Origin: Coffea arabica
Lineage: Eukaryota > Streptophyta > Magnoliopsida > Gentianales > Rubiaceae
DNA length: 64,000 nucleotides
NCBI RefSeq assembly: GCF_036785885.1
Contig: NC_092329.1
Coordinates: forward strand, 3,286,001-3,350,000
Direction: 5' to 3'
The translations under genes were made by a program, and so were the position numbers. The notes beneath the pieces are model-generated. The model saw nothing but the letters and a program-made list of their open reading frames with translations, did not search any database and had not been told where the DNA came from. The stretch's first letter is position 1. Each line of letters starts with the position of its first letter. Below, in pieces: positions 29,288-40,382 of this stretch.

Positions 29288-29474
29288 CCGATGCTCTGTC
29301 TCCTAGATTTCTGGTAGTTAGTTCTGCTTAGAATTAGTCTCCGATAGGTATATCTGTTGTAACAGAACACATCCTCTAGGCTGTATTTTGTGTTTAAATA
29401 CTAAGGCAATCGCTAGGAAAGGTAGGGGAAAACATTATATGCAAGCCTCTCTTCTTCCTCACCTCTCTTCTACA
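29272..29474 (+). repeat. 3' LTR of the copia element
   Basis: 203 bp, TG...CA, followed by the GGGAG target duplication. Confidence 0.96.
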
Positions 29475-29620
29475 GGGAGTTGGGTTGGGAACTCGGGTCC
29501 GTATTGCGAGTCGTGTCTAGGATATGAGGTACAGGTTTTATATTTATAGGACATGGGATGGCATAGACTATACTATAGGGTAAGGAGGAGAAAGTTTCTT
29601 TCTGGTGCTGTGACCGGCCC

Positions 29621-29631
29621 GGGGGGGGGGG
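29621..29631. repeat. G11 run after a ccggccc block
   Basis: A local GC-rich island, ccggcccg followed by eleven G, in otherwise AT-rich DNA 150 bp right of the copia element. Confidence 0.85.
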
Positions 29632-30202
29632 CGCTGTTCACGTGTGAGGAGGGAGTGGGGTCCACAGGATGTGTGTGAGAAGGGACCCCACAAAGGGATA
29701 CGGAGGGATCTATGTGGGGACAGGAGCGAGGAAAGGTTCACGTGGCTGCAGAGACTGGAGGAAGATTGTATCGTGAAAAGGAGACTGTGCAAGAGTAGCA
29801 GCATTTTAGCATATACTCATGTTACTAGAAACTGGAAAAAGATTGCAATGCAATTGCTGCATGGGATGGGAGGCAGGTCAAAGACCAAGAGAGGGTGGTG
29901 ATTCTGTTGTATTGGCATCCTGTTCTTTCACTTTTTCTTTTGGTTGTTTTTGTTTTAGTTTTTGTTTTTTTGAGGAGGTGGTTGGTATTTGAGGGGGGGG
30001 AGAGAGAGCTTTTAAGTTTTGTTTAAGAGATTAGTCTCTTTCTGGGGTAGGAAGTGGTGGGAACTGATGGATGGATGTAAGTGAATGATGGTGTCATTAT
30101 CACTGAAACTACGTTGGAGTTTGGAGTTTAGAAGAGGTGGTAAGTAATTTTGAATTCCAAGGATATATCGTATCAGGGATGTCATATCTAGGCTTAGATT
30201 GT

Positions 30203-30229
30203 ATCTCTCTCTCTCTCTCTCTCTCTCTG
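30203..30229. repeat. CT dinucleotide microsatellite
   Basis: About 13 uninterrupted CT units in intergenic DNA. Confidence 0.95.
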
Positions 30230-30404
30230 TACTTTTGCACATTTTATTAATGGGTTTATTCCTGTTTCCTGACAAGGTTATATCTCATGGAAAATGCTAA
30301 TTAGTGTACTTGCGGTGAGTTAGCCTCCAATTATATGTTGCAAGTGGCCGGTCCATCCATTCTATTCTGATGATATGAGCTTTTATTATTTACAAAAACA
30401 TTGG

Positions 30405-30453
30405 TTGGCATTTGGCATTTGGCATTTGGCATTTGGCATTTGGCACTTGGCAT
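30405..30453. repeat. Minisatellite, seven copies of TTGGCAT
   Basis: Seven head-to-tail 7-bp units, six exact and one TTGGCAC. The TTGGCA half-site repeated every 7 bp gives same-face spacing well below a helical turn. Confidence 0.92.
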
Positions 30454-31914
30454 GACACTGCTTTAATTAGTTTCCTTTCAAATAGATTGAGAGGTGCAAT
30501 AGTGAGTTCTCTTATCTGCAAATTAAAGTTCTTCAATGCTTAGGAATAAATAACCTAACTGATAAAATTAACTGCAAAATGGAAGCAACGAGCAGAATAA
30601 AAAGCCATTACAGGTTGTCATACACTTTTTGCATTGTCAGCAAGCTCGGCTTTGCCATGGTGTAGCCAGAAATTTTAAATTCCTAGTTTGTTTGTTCACA
30701 TCAGTCTACATCGAGCTAGCTAGTTGGCAAGCTAGCCCTTTACTGGCTACCTTAATGCTCAACAGAAAGACTTGAAATCAATGATTATGTCCACTTGGTC
30801 ATGTAGACGATAGATTCTTCAAAGATTACCAATGAATGAACGGAAAAAAAAAAGGAGAGAAAATAAATAACGAGATTTGAGATATAATAATCACTCAGTC
30901 TTGTTATTACTCCTACGTAACATAGATGCCTCTTGATCGATAACTCACAGCACTATAATACTCTTTGATTTCAGGCACATATACGTACATGAGATACCAC
31001 CGCTGTGGATTCCCATCAGATTAAAATATTAACTGAGAAGCCACCAATTTTGAATCCATTGTACTTAAACTGTTGGCTATATATATAGCCTATATTGCTT
31101 CACGCTACAAAACACTTAAATTTAGCAAATATTCCTTTCGTACTTGGAAAGGTACATCATCTATGTAGAAGCTCATGGATTTTGGCTCATTACTAGGGTC
31201 TTTGGTGGCTGCTAGAAGGAAGGAAGGAAACTCTAAATGGAATTCGGCCAAAAAAAAGAAGAAGCCATAGTTGACGAGTAACTCCACAAATTCTCCAAAT
31301 CATACGGCAGCAGCCTCGTTTAGGAAGTGGCCGGTTAGTAGTAGACAGGAGGAAAATCAGTACGTCATGGTCAACCAGATGTAGAGATAAGTGGATCCAC
31401 CGCGGATTTTATTGTATGTGAGAAATCATCCACTTAAGACATCTGAATTAGCAAGTTTGCCTAAATTTGGACTGTTAATCAAAAGCTGAAGTTAGTAGTG
31501 TGATTTAAAATAGCTTGATGGCAACTGGTTTTGTGGCTATCAACTTATTACACGTTTGAGCTGACGTTGGTCGTTCAACCAAACTGTGCTATTAATACAT
31601 AAATTAGTAGATAGACCAGTCAATCAATGAGCGTAATGTGAATCATATGTCCAATATATATATATATTTAACAAGGAAGAAGAACCCTCACCAGTTTGGC
31701 CATCGATCTTCTAGTACTCTCTCTAGAAGAGTAAGAATTGGTACTTGGTACTATATATGGCAAAGAGCTAGCATCATTTTTTTCAAACACAGGATAAAGA
31801 TAAGATTAAGGGTTCTATATATAGATCTTGTGATGAGCTAATCAATCAATTGATGTTAGATATGGCTTTTGAACAACCAAAAATAGAAAAATTGTTTCCC
31901 AATAAATTTACAAT

Positions 31915-31939
31915 ATATATATATATATATATATATATC
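31915..31939. repeat. TA dinucleotide microsatellite
   Basis: About 12 TA units. Shorter TA runs occur at 6034, 19598, 21957 and 45604. Confidence 0.9.
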
Positions 31940-33986
31940 TCAATTACTTGGGTAGACTAGAATATTATAATCATGTTCTATTATGTTAGAAATTGAAATC
32001 CGTCCAGAAAAGAAAAAACAAAGAGCAAGGTAAGGTGTAAGAAACTAGAGAAAAAGTAAATATGAAAGAATATGGTTGCGTGTTTTTTAAGTTCTTTATA
32101 TATATATAGATATATATGTTCGGGAAGAGAAAAGATTGGATTTTGTTTTTCCTGATCATTGAGTTGGAGGATAATTAACAGGAGTGCATTTGCTTGAGAA
32201 AAACGACTTCTCTATTAACAAACTCAGCAGTAATTAATTCGAGTGACGAAGGGGTTCCGGCCGGAAATCAACCAAAATGGCCAAAACAAGAGCAGGTAGG
32301 TCAGAAGTTTATACTTAGAAATGATATATAGTTTGAGTTAAAAACTTTGTTGGCTTCCTTTTTCATAAAAAAAAAAAAAGAAGAGATGCTGGAGATCTAG
32401 GCATATCTTTTGTTGCTAATTGGAATACGAATCTTCTATGCCAACAACCAAATTTATTATTTTATACCTAAGTGGCTAAAATTGAATAATGCTCAAAAGT
32501 ACAATCCGATCTTTGCAAATTGCCAACGACAGGAAGTTTCAATTCGCGACTCAAACAGACACCACTTGAGTGATTACTGATTATGTCCACCACTCCTTGA
32601 CATAAGCAAAAAAAAAGGGGTTCTTATTTTCTCCTTTAAGAAGAATCCCTTGCTTTTTGATAAGAATTTCAATCGTTGTCATCGAGATGTGATTCCAAAA
32701 TCAAATATATTTCTTGTTACGTGATCCGCAATTTCATAAACCTGTGTACTACATTAATGAGTACCTTCCCATTATGCTTCCGGTATATATGTTTGCTTGT
32801 GGTTAGTTCTTTTTCTGAAGGAAATCAAGCATTTCCCATGCAATCTTGCCAAAAGTAGCACAAATCTGCTGATTTTAACGTGAGTGGTGGCTGAACTCAA
32901 CTTCTTGTAACCTTCCCTAAACCATTTGCTCCTCCGATTTCCTGACAAAGATTGATTACCAGCAGGACTTCTTTTGATCGTTTCGAGCATCTAAGAAGCC
33001 ATATATCTGATTTTGGAATCACGTCTTCATGACGATATGTCCATCAAGAATCAATCACAAACTATGCAGCTTAATGTGCCTTATTTCTTTTTCCTTTTAA
33101 GAGGGGGGATAGAATATATAACGAAGATCAAAATTAAAAGTGGGTGTTGGAGTTTCAATAAGACTTTCATACTAAGACAACAAAACAAATCCTTTCGTTC
33201 TCATGAGAATCATCTTCTTGGCTTTTTACGTACCTTTTGGGTTTTTGGATATTTGTTGCTTCTGTTCTTGGTTGTTTAAGTTCTTTACACTAGCTGGTGT
33301 ATCTCGTATAATATCTTTACACTAGCTCTTAGATCTTATTTCTCTTCAACCTACAAGAAAAATGCGAAGCTGCGCAATTATATTTTGTCACCCAGCGCAG
33401 TGGGGGTACTTCTTCAGCTAGCTGTTAAGTAACCCATATTCTGAAATTCCGGTGGCTGAAATCGATTGTCAATATTCTGTATCTCTTTGCCATATCATTC
33501 CATCATTTTGTCGCTCTTTTGGGCAGAACCCGTATTTTTTCTCTCTTTCAAAAGTGTCGAGCAAAAGGCAACATGGACCTACTCAAGTGGCACTTCGTAG
33601 AGAGCCGCTAGTGAAAAAAGAAGAAGACAGCTACTTTTGTTTCGATCCGCAAGAGAGACTAATCCTTTTTTTTTTTTTTCTCGCTGACAACCTTATTATT
33701 CCTCAGATTTGATTCTTTTCTACTCCAGTTATTGTTGCTTTAGAACTTGAAAGATAGATTGTACGAAAAAAGCTTTTAGCAACTTTAGGGTTTCCATATC
33801 CTAGAGATCTCGTAAAAGGTGGATATAGTGCATACAATAAAATGTGTGTCACAAATTCAGGAAACATTAGTTAGTGCATGTAGCCGCTGCATGATTTTAC
33901 GAAATAGATTAGCTGCTCAAACCTAAAGGTCGATTCGATCATATTTATATATACACACACATGAGGGACACACACACATGAGGGAC

Positions 33987-34214
33987 TTAGGCCTCGTTTG
34001 ACAAATGAGTTTTTTGAGTGTTTGTCTAAAATTTTGCTGTAGTTTACTGTAAAAGTTGTAAGAAAAATTTTTGAAACGTATAAATTTTTGGATATTTGGA
34101 AATGTATAATTTAAAATTTTTAAGAAGTATTTTGAAGTTACTGTAGTTAAAGTTGTTAAAAAAACTTGTAGCAGACAAACTTGGCAAAAAACTTGTATGC
34201 CAAACAAGTCCTTA
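33987..34214. mobile_element. PIF/Harbinger-type MITE with TTA target duplication
   Basis: The element body is 33990-34211 (222 bp). The left end is ggcctcgtttgacaaa. The right end, read in reverse, is ggacttgtttggcata. TTA flanks both sides (33987-33989 and 34212-34214), the 3-bp target preference of PIF/Harbinger elements. The interior is AT-rich with no ORF. The ends differ at several positions, so it is not fresh. Confidence 0.8.
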
Positions 34215-34964
34215 ATTAGGAATTCTACTTAGTCACAAGAATTGAAAAGGAACTTTTGTTTAATTAAATTCTCCTGTTATGGGTTATAATTAAATTTGAA
34301 TGCCATACGAACCAAAGAAAAAATGGTGGCACATACGACAATATTGTAATGAAGTTGGGGAGACAAATAAAACGAGTGACACAACCATATGGTGATGCCA
34401 CACATTATAATTACGTCCCATATGAGTATGTTTTTTATCATCATTTTGTTTTTTTTTTTGTTTTTGTTTTTGGTAGGGTTGCAGCGGCATGTTGGTGGCC
34501 AGCAGGAGGACAGAATGGAAGAGACATTAAACATAATTATGAACTTTTTCGGTGCTCCGTGCTCATGGAGGATGAGCTTCATATATAAGATCACAACTAC
34601 AGCCAAACTGGAAAATCGATCTCCGAAGTGATTAACAGAGGGAAGTTTCATGGAATCACTAAAAACACCAGAACATGACGACACACATGGACATGATAAC
34701 AAAGCGTTCATTGAAGAAGAGATAATACATGCAAGATTGGCCAGCTGAACTTTCTCAAGCTTCGTACGTGTTGTAAGACAAAATCGTACGCTGCACACAT
34801 GGTTCCATTTGAGCATGTTCCCGATTAATGGGCCACCTTTAAATCTGGAATATATCCACCATGATGCTCTATCCACATCACTCGAATTATCTTATGTGAC
34901 GGAATAATCTTACTATAAATTAACTTGCATTGGTTTAATTATGTTTTATTATTATTTCTTTTTT

Positions 34965-35385
34965 TGGGAAGCGCTGGAGGTGTTTCGTTTAGAAAGTTTA
35001 TATATAGTTGGTTAATTAGCTATTTTGTTAGTTCCAAGGTTCAGAAAATCTAAAAGAAAACAGAAAAGAATTTGAGATGGTTCTTGTAATAAAGTATATC
35101 ATTAATTGGTGGTTTATCATTTTCTCTTGGCAAATTATTGGTCAAAACATTTGTATCCACTGATTCGATGAGCTTAACATTAATGTTCTCGGGACAGGTT
35201 TCAGGAGGGTGACTGTTTCGTTTGGAAAGCTCACTCTTGGTTAATTAGCCACTATGTTTGAATCAAAGTTCAGAAAAGTCCCAAAGAGAACAGAAGAGAA
35301 TTTGAGATGATTCTCGTGATCGATCATCTGTTTATATATAGTTCACTCTTGACAAATTATTGTTGAAAACATTTGTATCCAGTTC
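34965..35385. repeat. Diverged direct duplication, two ~190-bp copies
   Basis: Copy 1 (about 34970-35160) and copy 2 (about 35210-35385) share in order gtttcgttt(a/g)gaaag, ttggttaattagc, gttcagaaaa, aacagaa(a/g)agaatttgagatg, tcttg(g/a)caaattattg and aacatttgtatcca. No protein or known transposon end is attached. Confidence 0.8.
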
Positions 35386-36604
35386 CTAATACTCTAGGGA
35401 TCCGTTTAAGATCGCGTCATATATAGTACTGCATGTTTTCAACGTAGAAATACTACTAGTATTTTGTACTATTGACAGTAAAATACTAGTATTTTGATTC
35501 ATGTGTCTAACAGCATTAAGCTGACTACAACTTGAATGTCGAGACTCGTTCTTCTCCTGAATTTGAGCAGCTGTTCCGAGTTCGTACACAGCTTTACAGA
35601 ATTACTAAGAAATATCCCAGTTTCCCTTGGCTGATAGTAGGTCTTGAATTGGTTTCGTTCTGGCTCGTGAAGGAAATCGTGACCCTCTTCATTTCTTTAG
35701 TCATCATCTTTTGTTTATTTCTTACTAATTCAATCTAGTAAGTCACTTTCTTTTTCGTCTTTTCCCAAAATTCACAGATATATTGAGCGTTAAAACCAAC
35801 GGAAGACCTGCAGGCAATGCATAAACTACAAGATTGTGTGTCTTACTATGTGCTTCATTATTGTATTTTGGCTATATCGAGTTTCACCTCGATGATTTTA
35901 GCAATTTAAGCAAAGAAAATGGGGAGAATGTTCTTCTTAATATGCAGTGAAACATGATTAAAGAATCTTGATAATAGATTAATAGCTACATTGACTGCAA
36001 AAGAAATGGATAAATTGAACTACTAATGATATGGCATTCATGAACTAAGGGTGAAAATTCCCATGTTTTAGATTCCATGAAGATGTGTGCGCTTTGATCT
36101 CCTTTATACTCGTAAAGTCTAGCATAAATATATAAAGCTGTAATCACTGGAGTCGGCCTAGTGATCAAAATAGAATTTTTAAAGTCTTTTTTAGTGTCAA
36201 TTTAGTGTTTAAATCTTGTGTTTGACAGTTAGACGTGAAAAAGACATACGAATGAGTGGAAGAGTTAATATATACACACATATATAGGTTATGCTGTCGA
36301 ATCAAACAGCAATGATAATCACAAGATTTTCCTGAGATGAAGAAAAATCTCCATCTTTTTCAGGTGCCAATTTGCCATTATGCCTAGAGTTCTTGAGGAA
36401 AAATGATATAACAAGAAAGATGAATTGGTGGATTTTTTACAACTTGACGCTTCTTCCTTTCTTCCTCCCCATCTAATACACACGAATAATAGAAGCAATT
36501 ATAAACCCTAAACATGTCATAGATCATTAAATTAAAAACGTTGCATGTAATGCAAATATTGTAGGCCAGAGGGAATAATATCTGGCAGAATCCGGGTTGA
36601 TTAT

Positions 36605-36707
36605 TACAGCATGATGGGCATGAGATGGCTGTTATCAGGTGCTACATCATGATAGCAGCACAAATTAAGGGTCCCATGCCCTGTCATGGGCAGGGATCAA
36701 TTGATCC
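36605..36707. other. Hairpin and palindrome island in the gene desert
   Basis: Within about 100 bases lie a stem gctgttatca / tgatagcagc (one wobble) with a 12-base loop, a CCCATG/CATGGG hairpin, and a perfect 14-bp palindrome ggatcaattgatcc at 36694-36707. The block is clearly more GC-rich than its surroundings. No known miRNA or protein is recognised. Confidence 0.45.
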
Positions 36708-38269
36708 TTTTTATTACTGTTCTCTACTAGTATTATTTGGGCACTGTATTTAATTTGCTTGGCATCTGACAGCTATAACTGCTTAATCATTCACTCAGGT
36801 CCCTCTCAAGATTATAATGGCTCTTTCCAATTTTCTAACCTCTTGTATCATGTTATTGACTGTTGGGGGTTTGTCCCAGTGGCTTTCACCTTTTCATATT
36901 ATCTTTTCTTTCCATCTTTTTGTTTCATAGCTTTGTATATATATGAACGAATAAGTTGGAAGTTTACGTGAAATATAAAACACAGTAGTGTTGATTTTGA
37001 TATTGTCTCACAAGTTGCCAGGGTAAGAATCTTGATAAGGCTATTTTCGCCCCTCTGGAATCAGGAACACCACTAATTTGACCAGATTTTTCATGCATTA
37101 CGTCAAAGAAAATGGAAAATACATGCATATCTTCCCAATCAGAGATGGTCCTTTTTGTTTTTTTATAGCTACCTTGTTTGATCAAGATTGTTCATTTTCT
37201 ATATGTATATATATATGTGCGTGATGGCATCACAATTCTATTAATCATGTAAACTATAAAATCTGCAGTACTGAACTGCTGCTGATGAAACCGTGACACA
37301 AATTTGCCGGAGTATTAAAATAACCCAAAAAGCGAAATAATAACGAAACAAAGCAGATTTCAGATGTTGATTTCTGCAGCAGAACTGGTAAACGAGACAA
37401 AATTCGAATACGAGGACTAAACAAATGCTCAATAATATGAATGTGTGTGATTCAGGTATATATGATTGTCAAAGATTTGGGGCGCCGGTGCTTTTTGGTT
37501 TCCTATCCTCTCTGCAGTTACCGGACAATGTATTACGTATACTGTCTTACTCGTTCAAGAAAACGAAAGTTATACGGATATTGCTTGTCTATGTATCCTA
37601 TAATTGCTGGACATGTACCAAACTGATAGAATACAATCTTCCGCTCCTAGTGACAAGATGCATGGTGAAAGAAAGAATATAATTGCGAGCATAAGATTAC
37701 GTGGGTTTATCTGAAGTAGTACAATCTTCCCTACCTCTTCTAGATTAATTATCATTACATCACATCAAGTGAAGTCCACACTCATCTTACATCAATCCTC
37801 AGCTTATCTGGCCAATAAGTGTAACTTGTTGGTCATCTCGGTTTTTGGCAGAGAAAGAAACAGATCGAGTAAATCCCCATCAAGATTATGACATATTTTG
37901 GCCCCTTTTGCGTGCTCAGCTGGTATTAGCAACTCCAACCTGTTGCCATCATATTTAGTAGCACTCACCTCAATCACTCGTTTTCTTTGTCATTTTCTGT
38001 CAACTTCCTCTTTAGCTCCTGTCCAAAACATGAATGATGTATTGTAAAAGCCCATCGAATCGAAGCCCTGTTTTAATTTTTGTTGTGTTCTAATTTCTCA
38101 ATTCTTCCAACTTTTTTTACTTGTTCAAAGTTCAATTCACAGCTGAACAGAAGAAACAATTAACTTAAGTAATTGATAAATCCATTATTTGCATATACAT
38201 ATTTATGATATGATTTGCTTGACTTTTATTATAGATTTGTCAAATCATGAGTTTAATTAGTTTCTATGA

Positions 38270-39420
38270 TTTTCAGGAAAACAAGTTGAAAGTTTGAATT
38301 GAGAAAATGTGGAGGAAAATCAAGGATATTATGGTTGGAAGTTAAGCAAAGATATGCTTAGAGATATCTTAGAAGCACTTATGAAAGAAATGCAATTGAA
38401 TTTTGGAAATTTTATCAAGTGATGACGCATTGGCCAATCAAAAGAGAATTCAGATGCAATCCAATTTTTGAAAAGAACTTTGGTGGAAATTGAGAGATTT
38501 TTCAAATGTCTTATCTTTTATCTTTTAGCTTTGATATTAAGGTAGTTTTTTTTAGTATAAACAGGGAGAAATAGAGACACCAAAGCATACTATTATTTTT
38601 TTCCTTTAGTTTTCTCTGCATTTTCATTGGAAGATAAGTGGCTAGTTTTTCTACTTCAATTCGAGGGGAACAACTTTCGCCTCCATCATCTGGTTTTGAG
38701 TAGTAACGTTGATCATTTGTAATTCCTTTATAATCAAGTATTTATTTCTACTTTGTTCGATTTTTATGCAACATATTATTATTTCTTGCCTGTTGAAGTA
38801 GTTTTGATGATTGCATACATGCTTTCTAGTTCCTCTCATTAATCCATAGTTGTTGTCAGGAATTAGAACAAGAAATAAAGTGAGTTAACTTGATTGTCTA
38901 CCCCTTTTATGTTAATTTGCTAGGGAGAAATAAGATAAGATTAAATCATTTAAACTTTCAAATGGTTGCTTGGCATAAATTTACATTTAGTACTTTAACA
39001 CTATTAATGGGTGAATGAGAATTACTTTTCAATAGTGATTTCAATTGATAATAAGGAATTAATTGGAAGTTTTCTGGTTAATTGTACCATTAATGACTAT
39101 CTTCATTTTCCTTAACTTTAAGGCTAATCAAATTTATTTGTATGAATTAAAGGAATGATTTTTGGCACTTCAATGATCAACAAGTCTATGGAATGGATGT
39201 TTTACCTTTTGAACCGAGTCATTTTTAATTGATTAGTTTATTTAATTTTTCTTAAAATTGTTTATTAAATTCATAATTCAAATCCTCCTTTCTTCCCTAA
39301 TTTCAGTTTCTTGTAGCATATTTACAATTAAATCTCCCTTGGGTTCGACCTGGTTTCACTATCGTACTACAAAAAATTTTTATTTGCGATTATGGAATCG
39401 GTATTATTTTTTGGAGGTTA
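38270..39420. mobile_element. Possible non-coding LTR-retrotransposon (LARD-like) relic
   Basis: The stretch has features I associate with large non-coding gypsy derivatives of plants: a region rich in a(g)gagaaat and aattag motifs and an end block containing tctcccttgggttcgacctgg (about 39333-39353). No LTR pair or coding domain is visible. It is a broken relic if correct. Confidence 0.3.
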
Positions 39421-39647
39421 CAATAGCCAATCAGTAATTTTTTATTGGTGAGCAAAACAAATTTGTACTACTAGAAACATCTTTGCTTTAACATTTTGAG
39501 CACAACACTACAGATTATACCTATGGTGGCTGTTTTTTTCTCACGATATTTAACTGAGTTGTTGGTCACTATTCTTAACCCAAGCATTAATTATGCAAAA
39601 AGTTTTAGCAGTGAGAGGATCCATTATAGGATACACCAATGCATAAA

Positions 39648-39816
39648 GGCCTTGTTCTCTATTGTTTTAGATTTTATAAAAATTTGATTATAGAAATTGA
39701 TTGTAGAAAATAATCATAATAAGCAAAAGTTACATTTGAGGTGATTATGAATTTTAACTTTTTTGAGTGATTAAAAAATTCATAATCAAAATACAAAAGC
39801 AATAGAGAATAACACC
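39648..39816. mobile_element. Small stem-loop MITE
   Basis: The left end reads ggccttgttctctattgttt. The right end, reversed, reads ggtgttattctctattgctt. The arms continue complementary (gattttataaaaatttgatt against tgtattttgattatgaattt), so nearly the whole 169 bp can fold back on itself. No ORF. The target duplication is unclear, so the superfamily is not assigned. Confidence 0.7.
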
Positions 39817-40382
39817 AAAACTGATTAGAATCTATAGTTAAAATAGTCAACTGGTAACAAGCCCAAACTCACAAGCAAGGGACAAAAAAGTGCTGAGTAG
39901 GAAATTTCAGTTGTCTATTCGTTTTGGTTCAGGGGAAATTTCATTCACATGGGTCTATACATCATCACGGGAGTTGCTTGAAAAACGGATCTGGGCCGCT
40001 CTACACCATCACGGCGCACCATCAAAAAAATGGAACTTTTTTTACAATGTCTCTCACGTCACGTACTGAAATGACGCTCAGCTTGTGACTCGAAGCCCAA
40101 AAGGATCATTAGCCTCTTATTCCTCGGTCCTTTTAAGCCCACCCCAACGCCGCTTTTCTCCTTCGATGAGTCAAAAAATTTATCCAAAGTTACTCTTCCA
40201 TGGAGTAAAATTCTGCACTGCAGACATTTCACCGAAAAATTGCAAGCGGACATTGTATTTCACTTCTATCAAGTGGGTATCGACAACATAATCGAGTTTA
40301 TCTTCTCCTGAGCCCAGTTGATAATCATAACAGTGGAAAATAGTCGAATACTAACAAGAGTTGCAGCGGGGAGAAGCTGCTA

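Larger units (their letters stand above)
25065..29474 (+). mobile_element. Ty1/copia LTR retrotransposon, near-whole and very young
   Basis: A 4410-bp element bounded by 203-bp LTRs that begin TG and end CA, flanked by the 5-bp target duplication GGGAG (25060-25064 and 29475-29479). A tRNA-Met-type primer site follows the left LTR and a G-rich polypurine tract precedes the right one. Domain order is gag with a CCHC knuckle, protease (DSGATHH), GAG-pre-integrase (HHRLGHPS) and integrase, reverse transcriptase (YVDDIIITG), RNase H. That is the copia order. The small LTRs and gag style suggest the Ale/Retrofit lineage. It looks almost whole, with at most about one break. The two LTRs show no difference by eye, so insertion is recent. 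It lies in the CKX upstream region, divergent from CKX. Confidence 0.96.
29480..40382. other. Gene-poor 10.9-kb interval between the copia element and RsmI
   Basis: No exon of a known family was found on either strand. The left part (29480-30300) continues the original CKX upstream DNA and is richer in G. The rest is AT-rich with TA, CT and 7-bp satellites, two MITEs, an LTR-retrotransposon-like relic and a diverged direct duplication. The longest ORF (34277-34876, minus, 199 codons) has a composition and content that do not suggest a protein. Distal CKX control elements are plausible here but not shown. Confidence 0.6.

Noticed and set aside
31105-31287. Minus-strand ORF with a protein-like stretch (SMSFYIDDVPFQVRK)
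   Set aside because: Looks slightly protein-like but I recognise no family and see no adjoining exon.
34510-34535. Stretch resembling a miR394 target/complement (ggaggacagaatgg)
   Set aside because: Too many mismatches to miR394 and no convincing precursor fold.
34277-34876. 199-codon minus-strand ORF in the gene desert
   Set aside because: No family motif, Lys/Asn-rich run from a simple repeat, several smaller ORFs in other frames over the same DNA. Probably chance.
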